Below are positions 41,501-50,429 of a DNA stretch of 64,000 nt, piece by piece. A program made the translations under genes and the position numbers. The number at the start of each line of letters is the position of its first letter. Position 1 is the stretch's first letter. The DNA is from Desulfoluna butyratoxydans (GTDB lineage: Bacteria > Desulfobacterota > Desulfobacteria > Desulfobacterales > Desulfolunaceae): NCBI RefSeq assembly GCF_900699765.1, contig NZ_CAADHO010000001.1, positions 62,001 to 126,000 of the forward strand, written 5' to 3'. The notes beneath the pieces are model-generated. The model saw only the letters and a list, made by a program, of their open reading frames with translations, was not told where the DNA came from and did no database searches.

Positions 41501-43282
41501 ATGAAGGTACTGGTTGTAGGCAGTGGAGGCCGAGAGCACTCCCTGGTCTGGAAGATCACCCAGAGCGCAAAGGTGGACGAGGTGTTCTGTGCACCGGGCA
41601 ATGCGGGCATCGCCGACCTGGCGACCTGCGTCGACATCGCAGCGGACGATATCTCCGGGCTCCTGTCCTTTGCCCAGGATAACGGAATAGACTTCACCGT
41701 TGTGGGTCCTGAAGCCCCCCTTGCCGAGGGCATCGTGGACATCTTTGAGAAAAAAGGCCTGAAGGTGTTCGGCGCCTCCAAAAAAGCCGCTCAACTTGAA
41801 GCGAGCAAGGCCTTCTCCAAGAAGATCATGAACCGCTACGGCGTGCCCACAGCCACCGGGCGCAGCTTCACCTCCTACGACCCCGCCGCCAAGTACATGG
41901 CCGAATTCAACGGCAATGTGGTGGTCAAGGCCGACGGCCTGGCCGCAGGCAAGGGCGTCATCGTCTGCTCCACCCCCAAGGAGGCCGAGGCCGCCCTTAA
42001 AGAGATCATGCAGGACAAGGCCTTTGGCGAGGCCGGTGCCCGCGTGGTCATCGAAGAGCGCCTGGAGGGCGAAGAGGTCTCTTTCCTCGCCTTCACCGAC
42101 GGCAAGACCGTTCTGCCCCTGCCCACCTCCCAGGATCACAAGCGTGCCTTTGACGGCGACAAGGGCCTCAACACCGGCGGCATGGGCGCATACTCCCCGG
42201 CCCCCATCATCGACAAATTCATGCACGACAAGATCATGAAAGAGGTGATGATCCCCACCGTGGAAGGCATGGCCAAGGAGGGTATCCCCTTTAAAGGCGT
42301 GCTCTACGCAGGCCTCATGATCGACCGCGACCGCATCAAGGTGCTGGAGTTCAACGCCCGGTTCGGCGACCCCGAGTGCCAGCCCCTGATGATGCGCGTA
42401 CAAAACGACATCATCGACCTCATGATGGCCACCACCGACGGCACCCTGGACCAGCACACCATCGACATCGACGAACGCGCCGCTGTCTGCGTGGTCATGG
42501 CCTCCGGCGGTTACCCCGGTGCCTACCGCAAGGGCAACGTCATCAAGGGCCTGGAAGAGGCCTCCTCCGCCAGGGACCTGGAAGTGTTCCACGCAGGCAC
42601 CACCCTGCGCGGCAACAAGGTGGTCACCTCCGGCGGCAGGGTCCTGGGCGTCACCGCCCTGGGCAGCGACGTCAAGCGAGCCATCAACAAAGCTTACAAG
42701 GCCGTGGACAAGATCTCCTGGACCAAGGCCTTCCACCGCACCGACATCGGCGGCCGCGCCATCGGCCACCTGGCCACCAAGCCCCGTGTGGGCATCATCA
42801 TGGGCAGCGACTCCGACTACGAGACCATGAAGGGCGCCACCGAAATTCTCCGGAAATTCGGCGTGCCCTACGAGTTCATGGTGGCCTCGGCCCATCGCAC
42901 CCCCTTTGTGGCCGCAGAATTCGCCATCAAGGCCCGTGAAAACGGCCTGGAGGTGATCATCGCCGCTGCCGGTCACGCCGCCCACCTGGCAGGCGTTATG
43001 GCCGCCCACACCACCCTGCCCGTCATCGGGGTGCCCGTGGACTCCTCGGCCCTCAACGGCATGGACGCCCTGCTCTCCACCGTGCAGATGCCTCCCGGCG
43101 TGCCCGTGGCAACCGTGGCCATCGGCAAGCCCGGCGCCAAAAACGCCGGTATCCTCGCCGTGCAGATCCTCTCCATCGGCGATCCGGTCATGGCCGACCT
43201 CATGGCCGAATACAAAAAAGACCTGGCCGCCGAAGTGGAAGCCAAGTCCGAGAGACTCAAGCAGAAGCTCAAGTTCGGATAA
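41501..43282 (+). CDS. purD: PurD-PurE fusion: GAR synthetase and N5-CAIR mutase
   Basis: 593 residues in one unbroken frame. Residues 1-425 are PurD ([55 protein letters not shown]). Residues 428-593 are PurE ([29 protein letters not shown] with the catalytic His, [26 protein letters not shown]). PurD joins glycine to phosphoribosylamine; PurE moves the carboxyl of N5-CAIR. They are steps 2 and 6 of purine synthesis, usually separate genes. GAGAGGA seven bases upstream supports the 41501 start over 41495. A terminator-like hairpin follows. Confidence 0.93.
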   Translation: MKVLVVGSGGREHSLVWKITQSAKVDEVFCAPGNAGIADLATCVDIAADDISGLLSFAQDNGIDFTVVGPEAPLAEGIVDIFEKKGLKVFGASKKAAQLEASKAFSKKIMNRYGVPTATGRSFTSYDPAAKYMAEFNGNVVVKADGLAAGKGVIVCSTPKEAEAALKEIMQDKAFGEAGARVVIEERLEGEEVSFLAFTDGKTVLPLPTSQDHKRAFDGDKGLNTGGMGAYSPAPIIDKFMHDKIMKEVMIPTVEGMAKEGIPFKGVLYAGLMIDRDRIKVLEFNARFGDPECQPLMMRVQNDIIDLMMATTDGTLDQHTIDIDERAAVCVVMASGGYPGAYRKGNVIKGLEEASSARDLEVFHAGTTLRGNKVVTSGGRVLGVTALGSDVKRAINKAYKAVDKISWTKAFHRTDIGGRAIGHLATKPRVGIIMGSDSDYETMKGATEILRKFGVPYEFMVASAHRTPFVAAEFAIKARENGLEVIIAAAGHAAHLAGVMAAHTTLPVIGVPVDSSALNGMDALLSTVQMPPGVPVATVAIGKPGAKNAGILAVQILSIGDPVMADLMAEYKKDLAAEVEAKSERLKQKLKFG

Positions 43283-43291
43283 GTCGATAAA

Positions 43292-43323
43292 AAAGGCCTC
43301 CGGCACCTGCCGGAGGCCTTTGA
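43292..43323 (+). terminator. Terminator-like hairpin after purDE
   Basis: 14-bp stem AAAGGCCTCCGGCA with its complement across CC; the T-tract is only three or four T. Confidence 0.7.
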
Positions 43324-43372
43324 TCCGACCGTCTGCTCCACAGCATCACCTAATTCGTTGGAACACCTTCCC

Positions 43373-44020
43373 ATGGGACCCTTCATTTCAGTCCAGACAG
43401 ACCGACCCGACCCGGAGATCCTGGCCAGGGCCGCCGACATCCTCACCGCAGGCGGCTGCGTGGTGATCCCCACCCTCTGCCTCTACGGCATGGCAGCCAA
43501 CGCCTTTGACGAAGACGCCATACGAAACGTCTTCGCCATCAAAGAGCGCCCCCTGACCAACCCCATCCTCCTGCTCATCAAAGACAGGCGGGCCGTGGAC
43601 GAACTGGTCACCGAGGTCCCCCCGGCCGCAGAAGCCCTCATGAAACACCTCTGGCCCGGCAAGCTCACCCTGGTCTTCAAGGCCGCCCCCACCATCCCCG
43701 ACCTCATCACCGCAGGAACCGGCAAGGTGGGCCTAAGGGTCCCCTCGCACCCCGTGGCCCGCGCCGTGGCCCAGGCCGTCCCCTTCCCTGTCACCGGCAC
43801 CAGCGCCAACATCTCCAAACAAGGAGGCATCGCCGATGTCCGGGACCTGGACCCGCGTATCGCCACCGGCGCCGATCTCGTCCTGGATGCAGGCCCCTTA
43901 AAGGGCGGCTCCGGCTCCACCGTGGTGGACGTCACCTACACGCCCCCGAAAATCCTGCGACAGGGATCGACCCCGGCCGCCGCCATCCACGCTATTCTTG
44001 AAAAACTGCCCTCATTTTGA
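43373..44020 (+). CDS. L-threonylcarbamoyladenylate synthase (TsaC/YrdC/Sua5 family)
   Basis: 215 residues: [89 protein letters not shown]. This is the YrdC fold that makes threonylcarbamoyl-AMP for tRNA t6A37. Length fits TsaC-like proteins without the Sua5 domain. The ATG at 43373 is preferred to an upstream TTG at 43358; neither has a clear ribosome site. Confidence 0.9.
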   Translation: MGPFISVQTDRPDPEILARAADILTAGGCVVIPTLCLYGMAANAFDEDAIRNVFAIKERPLTNPILLLIKDRRAVDELVTEVPPAAEALMKHLWPGKLTLVFKAAPTIPDLITAGTGKVGLRVPSHPVARAVAQAVPFPVTGTSANISKQGGIADVRDLDPRIATGADLVLDAGPLKGGSGSTVVDVTYTPPKILRQGSTPAAAIHAILEKLPSF

Positions 44021-44060
44021 TTGACAATCGAATCAAATTTACATAAAAAGCATTTCGTGT

Positions 44061-44147
44061 GCCGGAGTGGTGAAACTGGTAAACGCAGCGGACTCAAAAT
44101 CCGCCGGGGGCGACCCCTTGTCGGTTCGATTCCGACCTCCGGTACCA
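44061..44147 (+). tRNA. tRNA-Leu(CAA)
   Basis: 87 nt with encoded CCA and the long variable arm of class II tRNAs. Anticodon stem GCGGA/TCCGC with loop CTCAAAA places CAA at 34-36. T-arm GTTCGATTCC is normal. Confidence 0.95.
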
Positions 44148-44167
44148 TCCAATAAGAAAATACTTCG

Positions 44168-44199
44168 AAAGCCTTATGCGAAAGCGTAAGGCTTTTTTT
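44168..44199 (+). terminator. Terminator after tRNA-Leu
   Basis: AAAGCCTTATGC pairs with GCGTAAGGCTTT (one T-G wobble) across GAAA, then seven T. Confidence 0.92.
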
Positions 44200-44269
44200 G
44201 TTTGATCTCACCTTGTGCCTCAGGCGAGTCGCTTGTCGATAATTTTCGGACGATCAGGGGCGTTTACAA

Positions 44270-44300
44270 GACCTGTTTATCAAACTTTCTTGTTGCGCCC
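44270..44300 (-). repeat. Type C/A repeat end fragment
   Basis: On the minus strand AAAGTTTGATAAACAGGTCTTG matches the AAACAGGTCTT end of the type A and C elements. It adjoins the type B copy. Confidence 0.6.
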
Positions 44301-44344
44301 TAGCCCTCGGACGAAGACGGATCACAATTTGATCCCCGGCAGCG

Positions 44345-44545
44345 CCACCTGAGTTATCCCGGTTAAAGCCACGTGAATCCCAAATGCCCATCATCGTGTT
44401 TCCAGAAGAATGAAAAGGGTCTCTCCGGCAAAAACGGCTGCCACAGACCACAGGCCACGCGAATGCTCTGAAAACTAGTGCATGATAACGGTCTTCATGC
44501 ATTCGCCTAAGGGTTTCCAGATGCCCCCACCTGGCCGCCGGAGGC
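44345..44545 (-). repeat. Dispersed 200-bp element, type B copy 2
   Basis: On the minus strand it runs from GCCTCCGGCGG (44535-44545) through GCGAATGCATG, CATTCGCGTGG, TTTTTGCCGGAGAGACCC and AACACGATGA to AACCGGGATAACTCAGG. Order and spacing match copies at 14588 and 49300. It lies after the 3' end of the LysR gene. Confidence 0.8.
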
Positions 44546-44570
44546 ATTATGGTACTGGCCAATCACGCCC

Positions 44571-45452
44571 TCACGCATTTTGCCATTGAGCGGCCTCAGC
44601 CGAGACAAAGCGGATGAACTCCTTCATGGCGGGCGTCAGCCATTTGTCTTTGTGATACGCAATTTTCAGCTCAACGGGGTCGTCGGATTCCCAGGGCACA
44701 TGCTTCAGCTCCCCGCGTGCCAGCTCGTCCTTGATCACAATGGTGGGCAGGAAGGAAACACCGATATCGCAGAGCACGTACTTTTTGATCACCTCCACGC
44801 TGGCGGTTTCGATGACGTTGTCGGTTTGAATCCCTTTCTCTTCCAATAAGCGCTGAAACACCTTCCGGTAGTTGCACCCCTTTTCCGTGTAGAGAATGAC
44901 GTGTCTCTCTGAAGACACGAGGTCGTCTGCCGGGTACTGCCTGGGAAGGACGATGCTCATGGGTTCTTTGAGCAGCAGCTTTTTTGCAAGCTCGGGTTCC
45001 GGCACGTCCTGTTCCAGGAGCAGCCCCAGGTCCAGGTCACCCTCCTTGAGGAAGCGGCGCATCACAGGGCACAAGGCGTTTTGCATGATGATCTCAACCT
45101 TGGGGTATTGCGATTTATAACGCTGCAAAACGGGCGAAAGCCGGTAAAGCATGGTGGATTCGGGAACGCCGATACGAATGGAGCCCGAGGGCTCGTCTGT
45201 GTCATTTTTCAAGTTGCAGATGTCCTCGTAGCCGACCAGCAGCACCAGGGCGTGGCGGTATACCTCGGCCCCAAAGGCGTTGAGCACCACCCGTTTGCCG
45301 ATTCGATCGAAGACGGGTTGATCGTAATAGTCTTCAATGGCTTTCACATGGGAGGTGATGGAAGACTGGGCATAGTTCAGGGCCCGGGCGGCGTTGATAA
45401 AACTGCCCTGCTCCACGATGGCCTTCAGGGTCCGGAAATGTCGGATGTCCAT
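44571..45452 (-). CDS. LysR-family transcriptional regulator
   Basis: 293 residues. The winged HTH is MDIRHFRTLKAIVEQGSFINAARALNYAQSSITSHVKAIEDYYDQPVFDRIGKRVVL, followed by a periplasmic-binding-like effector domain (GSIRIGVPESTMLYRLSPVLQRYKSQYPKVEI). The 45452 start has AGGGGGG upstream; the longer open frame runs through the divergent promoter. It is divergent from the APC permease gene, 142 bp apart, so it probably controls it. Ligand is unknown, possibly the permease substrate. Confidence 0.92.
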   Translation of the reverse strand: MDIRHFRTLKAIVEQGSFINAARALNYAQSSITSHVKAIEDYYDQPVFDRIGKRVVLNAFGAEVYRHALVLLVGYEDICNLKNDTDEPSGSIRIGVPESTMLYRLSPVLQRYKSQYPKVEIIMQNALCPVMRRFLKEGDLDLGLLLEQDVPEPELAKKLLLKEPMSIVLPRQYPADDLVSSERHVILYTEKGCNYRKVFQRLLEEKGIQTDNVIETASVEVIKKYVLCDIGVSFLPTIVIKDELARGELKHVPWESDDPVELKIAYHKDKWLTPAMKEFIRFVSAEAAQWQNA

Positions 45453-45594
45453 GGGTCCCCCCTGTAGAATGACGGGATAAAAAAGACCTCCTATCCTTAT
45501 CGGTTTTTCCGAACGTTTCAAGCAAAACATTCGTTTTTGAAGATACAGTGCCCTTTGGTAAGGTGGCGTCACTTTTTTTGCGAAAGGAGGCGAC

Positions 45595-46878
45595 ATGCCA
45601 AAGGAAAAAATGGGACCGCTGCAGCTGAGCGGATTGATCACCGGAGCGGTGCTGGGGTCGGGAATTATACTGCTGCCCCCCATGGCCCAGGCTAACCTGG
45701 GGCAGTGGGCTGTGATGGCCTGGCTCATCATGATGGCTCTGGGGGCTGTGTTTGCCGGACTCTTCGCCAAAATGGCCCTGCACCACCCCGGGCCTGAAGG
45801 CGTGCCCATCGCCGTTCGCAAGGCCTTTGGACAGCTGGCCGGCTACTTGGCGTCCGTCTATATGATATGTGCGGTCTGTGTGGGGCCCGTTGCGGTTCTC
45901 ATGACCGCAGCCGACGCCATGGCTCGCACTTTCGGCTTGTCCCCCGATTCCCTGCCGGCCCTTTCCGCAGGGCTGCTCTTATTCTGCATGGTGCTGTTAA
46001 CGAGAAAGATAACGATTCTGGGGGCCGTGGTCCTTTCGGCCAGCCTGTGCATCGGCATCATCCTCACAGCGGGAAGCCTTGCCACCATTGCCGCCACTCC
46101 AATGGCACCGTGGCCGGATACGCCGTGGGATCTCTCCGCCATGGGGCGCACACTGCTGGTGCTCTTCTGGGCCATCGTCGGGTGGGAGGTGATCGGCAAC
46201 TACACCATGGATGTCAGAAACCCCAGCCGAACGATTCCCCAGGCAACGGCTTTGGGGGTGACAGGAATCAGCGGAATCTATCTTTTGGTGGCGTGGGCCG
46301 TGTTCACGTCATCCGCGAATCACCCTGTGGGAGAGAACGGCACCATGGTATCGGTGGCCCAGGTGGTGAGGCCTCTTTTCGGGACATATGCCGAGGCCGT
46401 GGTCATGGTCGTGACATCCGCCCTCTGCGTCTGCACGGTGCTCCTCATTGTTGGCGGGGTATCAAGGCTTATGGCTACCCTGGCCCGTGACAGCCACATG
46501 CCGGGCTGGCTTTCCCGAAACACTAAAAACAGAGTGCCGGTGGCAGCTCTCACCGCCCTTGCCTGTTTTCATGGGGCGGATCTCCTTTTGCTCCATTTTA
46601 AATGGGTCTCCCTGGAACAACTCGTTACGGTGGCAAACGTCTTTTTCCTGGCCAATTCCCTCATGGCCGTCGCAGCTGCCATTCGCCTTTTTCCCTCCAT
46701 GGCCCTGCGCGTTCCCTGCCTCTTTCTTTTCACAGGGTTCATCGCCTTGCTCTGCTTCTCAGCGATCTTGCCACTCATGGGACTGGCAGCCATCACGGTC
46801 TGTGTCGTATGCAACCATGCGAGGGGAGACAGGCAACCCAACGGGCTCGGGGTCAACCGCCACACCCGCTCATCCTGA
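45595..46878 (+). CDS. APC-family amino acid permease (YjeH-like)
   Basis: 427 residues with about twelve hydrophobic segments. LSGLITGAVLGSGIILLPPMAQANLG is the conserved first helix of the APC superfamily with its substrate-binding GSG; EGVPIAVRKAFGQLAGYLASVYMI and WEVIGNYTMDVRNPSRTIPQAT resemble the YjeH (methionine/branched-chain exporter) group. AAAGGAGGCGAC precedes the ATG. Direction of transport and substrate are unproven. Regulation by the divergent LysR protein is likely. Confidence 0.85.
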   Translation: MPKEKMGPLQLSGLITGAVLGSGIILLPPMAQANLGQWAVMAWLIMMALGAVFAGLFAKMALHHPGPEGVPIAVRKAFGQLAGYLASVYMICAVCVGPVAVLMTAADAMARTFGLSPDSLPALSAGLLLFCMVLLTRKITILGAVVLSASLCIGIILTAGSLATIAATPMAPWPDTPWDLSAMGRTLLVLFWAIVGWEVIGNYTMDVRNPSRTIPQATALGVTGISGIYLLVAWAVFTSSANHPVGENGTMVSVAQVVRPLFGTYAEAVVMVVTSALCVCTVLLIVGGVSRLMATLARDSHMPGWLSRNTKNRVPVAALTALACFHGADLLLLHFKWVSLEQLVTVANVFFLANSLMAVAAAIRLFPSMALRVPCLFLFTGFIALLCFSAILPLMGLAAITVCVVCNHARGDRQPNGLGVNRHTRSS

Positions 46879-47270
46879 GTCATCTTAACATTGCAAAATC
46901 CAATTGTGAGAAACGATCAACCACTTTCTCAAAGCACGCGCTTGAAATTTTGGCGTCGTTGCCTCCCTTCCAGCTTTCCGTAGAAATCGCCGATGCCAGA
47001 CAGCCTGAAACAAGTACAACACCGCCAATACACGCGAGCCAAAAGAGAGATAAACACCCACAATAATATACTCATTCCCAATTGACATTTCGCTATTTTC
47101 CTACTAAACAAGTACTACCAAACAGTCTCACCGTAACACACCTAGCAAGCAGTCATTATTGGAATCATACATCAAGCCAAAGCCGACCCTGTAGCGATAC
47201 AGGCACGGAAAGCCACGGGTCTCGTGGGGAGACAGCCGGGTTGCCTTGAACCAACCAAGGAGCAACAACG
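46879..47270. other. Intergenic region upstream of PEP-CTERM gene
   Basis: 392 bp, AT-richer than the neighbours between 46890 and 47160. No gene or clear structure is seen; it should contain the promoter of the PEP-CTERM gene. Confidence 0.35.
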
Positions 47271-47903
47271 ATGAGAAAATTGTTAAAGGTGTTGTGCATG
47301 GCAGGTCTTATGGTTTTTCTCGGAACAAGCGGGGCATGGGCCTTTTCCATCGACTTTGAGAACGGTGTCGACGGCGCCAGGGTCGAAGGCATTGAGGGGA
47401 TCGAATTTTTAGATTTCTCGGGCAATGCGCCGATGTATGGCGACAGTCGCAAAGGCTATAACACAACATCAGATGATCTCGGGTATGGGCATGGCTCTTT
47501 TCACCACAACGGCAATATGTGGTTGTGGGCTGGCACTAGCGCGGATGCCCGGGGCGTCAAGGTCGATTTTGCCAACGACAACGGCACCTGGTTCCAAACC
47601 GGCTACAGCTCAGCATCCAGTTTTTACATTGATGCCTACCTGACAGACGGGACCATGGTCACCGCCAAGGGCAACTCAAACACGGACGGTCCCATGGATT
47701 TTTTACGCATCGACGCAGCAGACGGAACGTTCATCGATTATGTTGTCCTGCATGACAGCGGAAATATGTGGCTGGTTGACGACATGAGCGGCGATACCTC
47801 ACTGGGGGCAAGCCCTGTGCCTGAGCCTTCCACAGTGCTCCTCCTGGGCTTCGGCCTCTGTGGTATCGCGGGGATTCGCAGAAATAAAAGCCGCAGGCAC
47901 TAA
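47271..47903 (+). CDS. PEP-CTERM sorting-domain protein
   Basis: 210 residues: a signal peptide (MRKLLKVLCMAGLMVFLGTSGAWA), a beta-rich body starting FSIDFENGVDGA, and a C-terminal sorting signal VPEPSTVLLLGFGLCGIAGI followed by RRNKSRR. PEP-CTERM proteins are cut by exosortase and go to the surface or exopolysaccharide matrix. The body resembles other short PEP-CTERM proteins of unknown function. CAAGGAG precedes the ATG; a terminator follows. No exosortase gene is in the window. Confidence 0.92.
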   Translation: MRKLLKVLCMAGLMVFLGTSGAWAFSIDFENGVDGARVEGIEGIEFLDFSGNAPMYGDSRKGYNTTSDDLGYGHGSFHHNGNMWLWAGTSADARGVKVDFANDNGTWFQTGYSSASSFYIDAYLTDGTMVTAKGNSNTDGPMDFLRIDAADGTFIDYVVLHDSGNMWLVDDMSGDTSLGASPVPEPSTVLLLGFGLCGIAGIRRNKSRRH

Positions 47904-47976
47904 GACATAACGCCGGACCATGGGTGGGTTGGCAATTCAACACCGATGCTCCGGCATGACAGGCATTGACAACTCG

Positions 47977-48009
47977 ATCCGCAGCATCTCAGGATGCTGC
48001 GGATTTTTT
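47977..48009 (+). terminator. Terminator of PEP-CTERM gene
   Basis: ATCCGCAGCATC and its exact complement across TCAG, then six T. It overlaps the 3' end of the convergent glycosyltransferase gene. Confidence 0.92.
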
Positions 48010-49032
48010 GTTATGGAACCCTTGTCCCCCAAGGCAGGATGCGGCCACCAGATCGTAAACATCTGATACGGATATTTCTTTCATGCAACGGTTGTCGCGG
48101 CAGGTTTTCATGGCCTCGGTTTTGTAGCAGGGACTGCAGGGAAGGTTGGCCGAGATGATGTGTACGGTGTTGGCCGGGCCCTGGTAGGGCGCAGTTTCAC
48201 AGGCGGGCGTGGGGCCAATAAGGGCAAACACCTCGGTACCTGTGGCGGAGGCCACGTGGGCCGTTCCCGTATCCGTTGCAACGAGCCCCACGGCCCCGTC
48301 GATCACCCCCACCAGGTCCACCACGGATGTTTTACCCACAAGGTCCACAACACCAGCGGGAAAGGGCCTCAATCGGTTAAAAAAGTCGTCTTCGCTGTGG
48401 CTTCCCACGACCACCACCTGGATGTCCCGGCTCAGTGCATCGATCAGTTCCGCCCAGGAGCCCTCCTCCCAGGCGCGATGGTTGACGTTTTTTTTGCGAT
48501 GATGGGAGTTGCTGGGGCTTACCACGAGATACCGGTGGTCCAGGCCATAGGTTGTTTTCACCTCTTCAGCCGAGGTGCCCACCAGGGAGGGCAAAGCGCG
48601 CCAGAGATGCTCGTCGTCGATGACATCACTGAAGAGGCTCTTCAAGGCATCCACCATGTGGATTCCCTTTGGGAAATGGGACTCCATGCTGTGAAACCCC
48701 ACTTTTCTCCCGGCGCGGGTCTTCTTCACCAACCCCCTGAACTGCTTTCCGCTGCCGAAATTTATCAGGAGATCGTAGGGAACCGCCCGGGAAGAGTTGA
48801 CGACGGCGCGCTTGGCCGGATGAAGCCACACCGGCCACTTACAATGGTTCACTTTAAAAACCTTGTTCACACGGTTGTCCAAAAAAAACAGGGCACCGGG
48901 CCCTGGCTTGCACACAAAGTCAATGCGGGTCCCCGGTCCGAATTGGCGCGCCACCGCATCGATGACGCTGGTGGAACAGATCAAATCGCCAAGAGCACCG
49001 CATTGAATTACAAGAACTGTCTTCACACGCAT
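47989..49032 (-). CDS. Glycosyltransferase family 9 (heptosyltransferase-like)
   Basis: 347 residues. VLVIQCGALGDLICSTSVIDAV at the N-terminus and GLVATDTGTAHVASATGTEVFALIGPT at the C-terminus are the GT9 signatures; PTPACETAPYQGP follows. It adds heptose or a similar sugar to lipopolysaccharide core at the inner membrane. The C-terminus has CSPCYKTEAMKTCRDNRCMKEI, the cysteine-rich tail common in GT9. AGGAG five bases upstream fixes the 49032 start over a GTG at 49038. No other LPS genes adjoin it. Confidence 0.9.
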   Translation of the reverse strand: MRVKTVLVIQCGALGDLICSTSVIDAVARQFGPGTRIDFVCKPGPGALFFLDNRVNKVFKVNHCKWPVWLHPAKRAVVNSSRAVPYDLLINFGSGKQFRGLVKKTRAGRKVGFHSMESHFPKGIHMVDALKSLFSDVIDDEHLWRALPSLVGTSAEEVKTTYGLDHRYLVVSPSNSHHRKKNVNHRAWEEGSWAELIDALSRDIQVVVVGSHSEDDFFNRLRPFPAGVVDLVGKTSVVDLVGVIDGAVGLVATDTGTAHVASATGTEVFALIGPTPACETAPYQGPANTVHIISANLPCSPCYKTEAMKTCRDNRCMKEISVSDVYDLVAASCLGGQGFHNKKSAAS

Positions 49033-49755
49033 TCGCACTCCTCAAACTGGTCGTGGTGGTATTGTCACAAAAGCAGGAATCGATTGCCGGAAACATAACC
49101 GCTACGTACGACAAGTAACAAAAAGAGCTATTTCAATTCGTAACCCTACACACACGCCGTACAGGCGGCAAGCACCAAGTGAATCAACACAAAAAAACGG
49201 TACCTGATTTCGTTGTGCCTTCTATCCCGGATAGTTCAAAAAACCGACCAACCCGATTCAACGGGCCATTATTACAACCTGTTGCCGCAGAAAAAGTAGG
49301 CCTCCGGCGACCAGATGGGGCACCTGAAACCCCTGTGACGAATGCATGAAGGCAGCCATTTTACCTGCGTTATCGGGTCATTCGCGTGGGGTGTGACATA
49401 TGGCAACCGTTTTTGCAGGAGAGGCCCATGTCACTCTTCCGGAAACAGATATAAGGCTGTTTTGGAGTCCCTTGACTTGAACCGGAAGAACTCCGGCGGA
49501 TGAAAAAAACGCCGCAACCCCATTTCGGTTACACGGTCTGCTCGTCCTCTCCTTTGTTCCGATGAGGGGGTATGGTATCATTGAGCATCCAAGACACCGA
49601 CAAAACGTTTATTTATGAAACGAGCCGCCGCACCGGCGTATCACCATGGACATTCGTGCCATGCACCTGAGGCCCCCTAGCATCCGTTCTCCGCCCTCCG
49701 CATTCGCCCTCAAGGCCCAGGTGGGCACACCATCCCCATCAAAAGCGAGGTTGCC
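49033..49755. other. Intergenic region with type B repeat upstream of Prx-like selenoprotein
   Basis: 723 bp. A type B element occupies 49300-49499 (separate entry). The rest shows no gene; 49130-49280 is AT-rich and may hold the glycosyltransferase promoter. Confidence 0.4.
49300..49499 (+). repeat. Dispersed 200-bp element, type B copy 3
   Basis: From GCCTCCGGCG through ACGAATGCATGA, TGCGTTATCGGGTCATTCGC, TTTTTGCAGGAGAGGCCC to ACCGGAAGAACTCCGGCGG. Same order as copies 1 and 2; this one has AGATGGGGCACCT where copy 1 has AGGTGGGGGCACCT. Confidence 0.8.
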
Positions 49756-50403
49756 ATGAAACTGCAGGACAAACTGCACGCGTTAAAACAGGAGTTTGAG
49801 GCAAACGCCCCCAAAGAGGCGTTGGAGATCATGCACCAGGCCACCCGGGACCTGGCGGCCTCCCATCTGTTGGACCGCATCCCCAAGGCAGGCATGCAGG
49901 CCCCTGCCTTTGCCCTGGCCGATGCCTCGGGGCAACGTGTGGCCAGCCAAGACCTTCTGGCCCGGGGGCCCCTTGTGATCACCTTTTACCGGGGAGCCTG
50001 GTGACCGTACTGCAACCTGGAGCTGGAAGCTCTGCAGGAAATCGTCCCGGCCCTAACCTCCATGGGAGTCTCTCTGGTGGCTGTCTCCCCCCAGCAGGCA
50101 AAATTTTCCAAACCCCTGGCCAAAAAACTCGGACTTACCTTCCCCATCCTGGCCGATCCGCAAAACAAGGTCGCTTCGGCCTTCGGCCTGGTGCACAGGC
50201 TGCCCCTTCCGCTCAGAGACATTTACCTGGGCTTCGGCATCGACGTACCGCGATTCAACGGCGATGACTCCTGGGAGCTGCCCGTTCCGGCCCGCTTCAT
50301 CCTGGACCCCAGCGGAAAGATCCTCAGCGCCGAAGCCCACCCGGACTACACCAGGCGGCCCGATCCCAGGGAGGTAATTTCCATCGTCTCCCCCGACCAC
50401 TAA
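49756..50403 (+). CDS. Peroxiredoxin-like selenoprotein, selenocysteine at residue 83 (UxxC)
   Basis: 215 residues with TGA 50002-50004 read as selenocysteine. The frame runs FALADASGQRVASQDLLARG, VITFYRGAW-U-PYCNLELEALQ, then VSLVAVSPQQAKFSKPLAKKL and PVPARFILDPSGKILSAEAHPDY: the AhpC/TSA Prx-like group whose usual motif is RGxWCPYCN. The selenocysteine takes the place of the first cysteine, and Cys86 remains as resolving partner. A SECIS-like hairpin follows. It would reduce peroxides or disulfides in the cytoplasm. AGCGAGG precedes the ATG. The pirin gene follows by 26 bp, probably on the same transcript. Confidence 0.9.
50002..50038 (+). promoter_or_regulatory. UGA plus bacterial SECIS-like hairpin
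   Basis: TGA at 50002-50004; GAGCT (50020-50024) pairs with AGCTC (50028-50032) around a GGA loop, and outer CCTG/CAGG extends the stem with a TG bulge. The GG of the loop is 21 nt after TGA, within the usual range. Confidence 0.78.
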
Positions 50404-50429
50404 TCCGGATAGTTCACGGGAGGAACACC

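Noticed and set aside
41450-43306. 618-residue open frame on the minus strand over purDE
   Set aside because: Antisense shadow of a GC-rich gene; sequence is low-complexity Gly/His-rich and without family features.
49756-50004. Two separate small genes at 49756-50004 and 50062-50403
   Set aside because: They are the two halves of one Prx-like protein in one frame, joined by a TGA read as selenocysteine.
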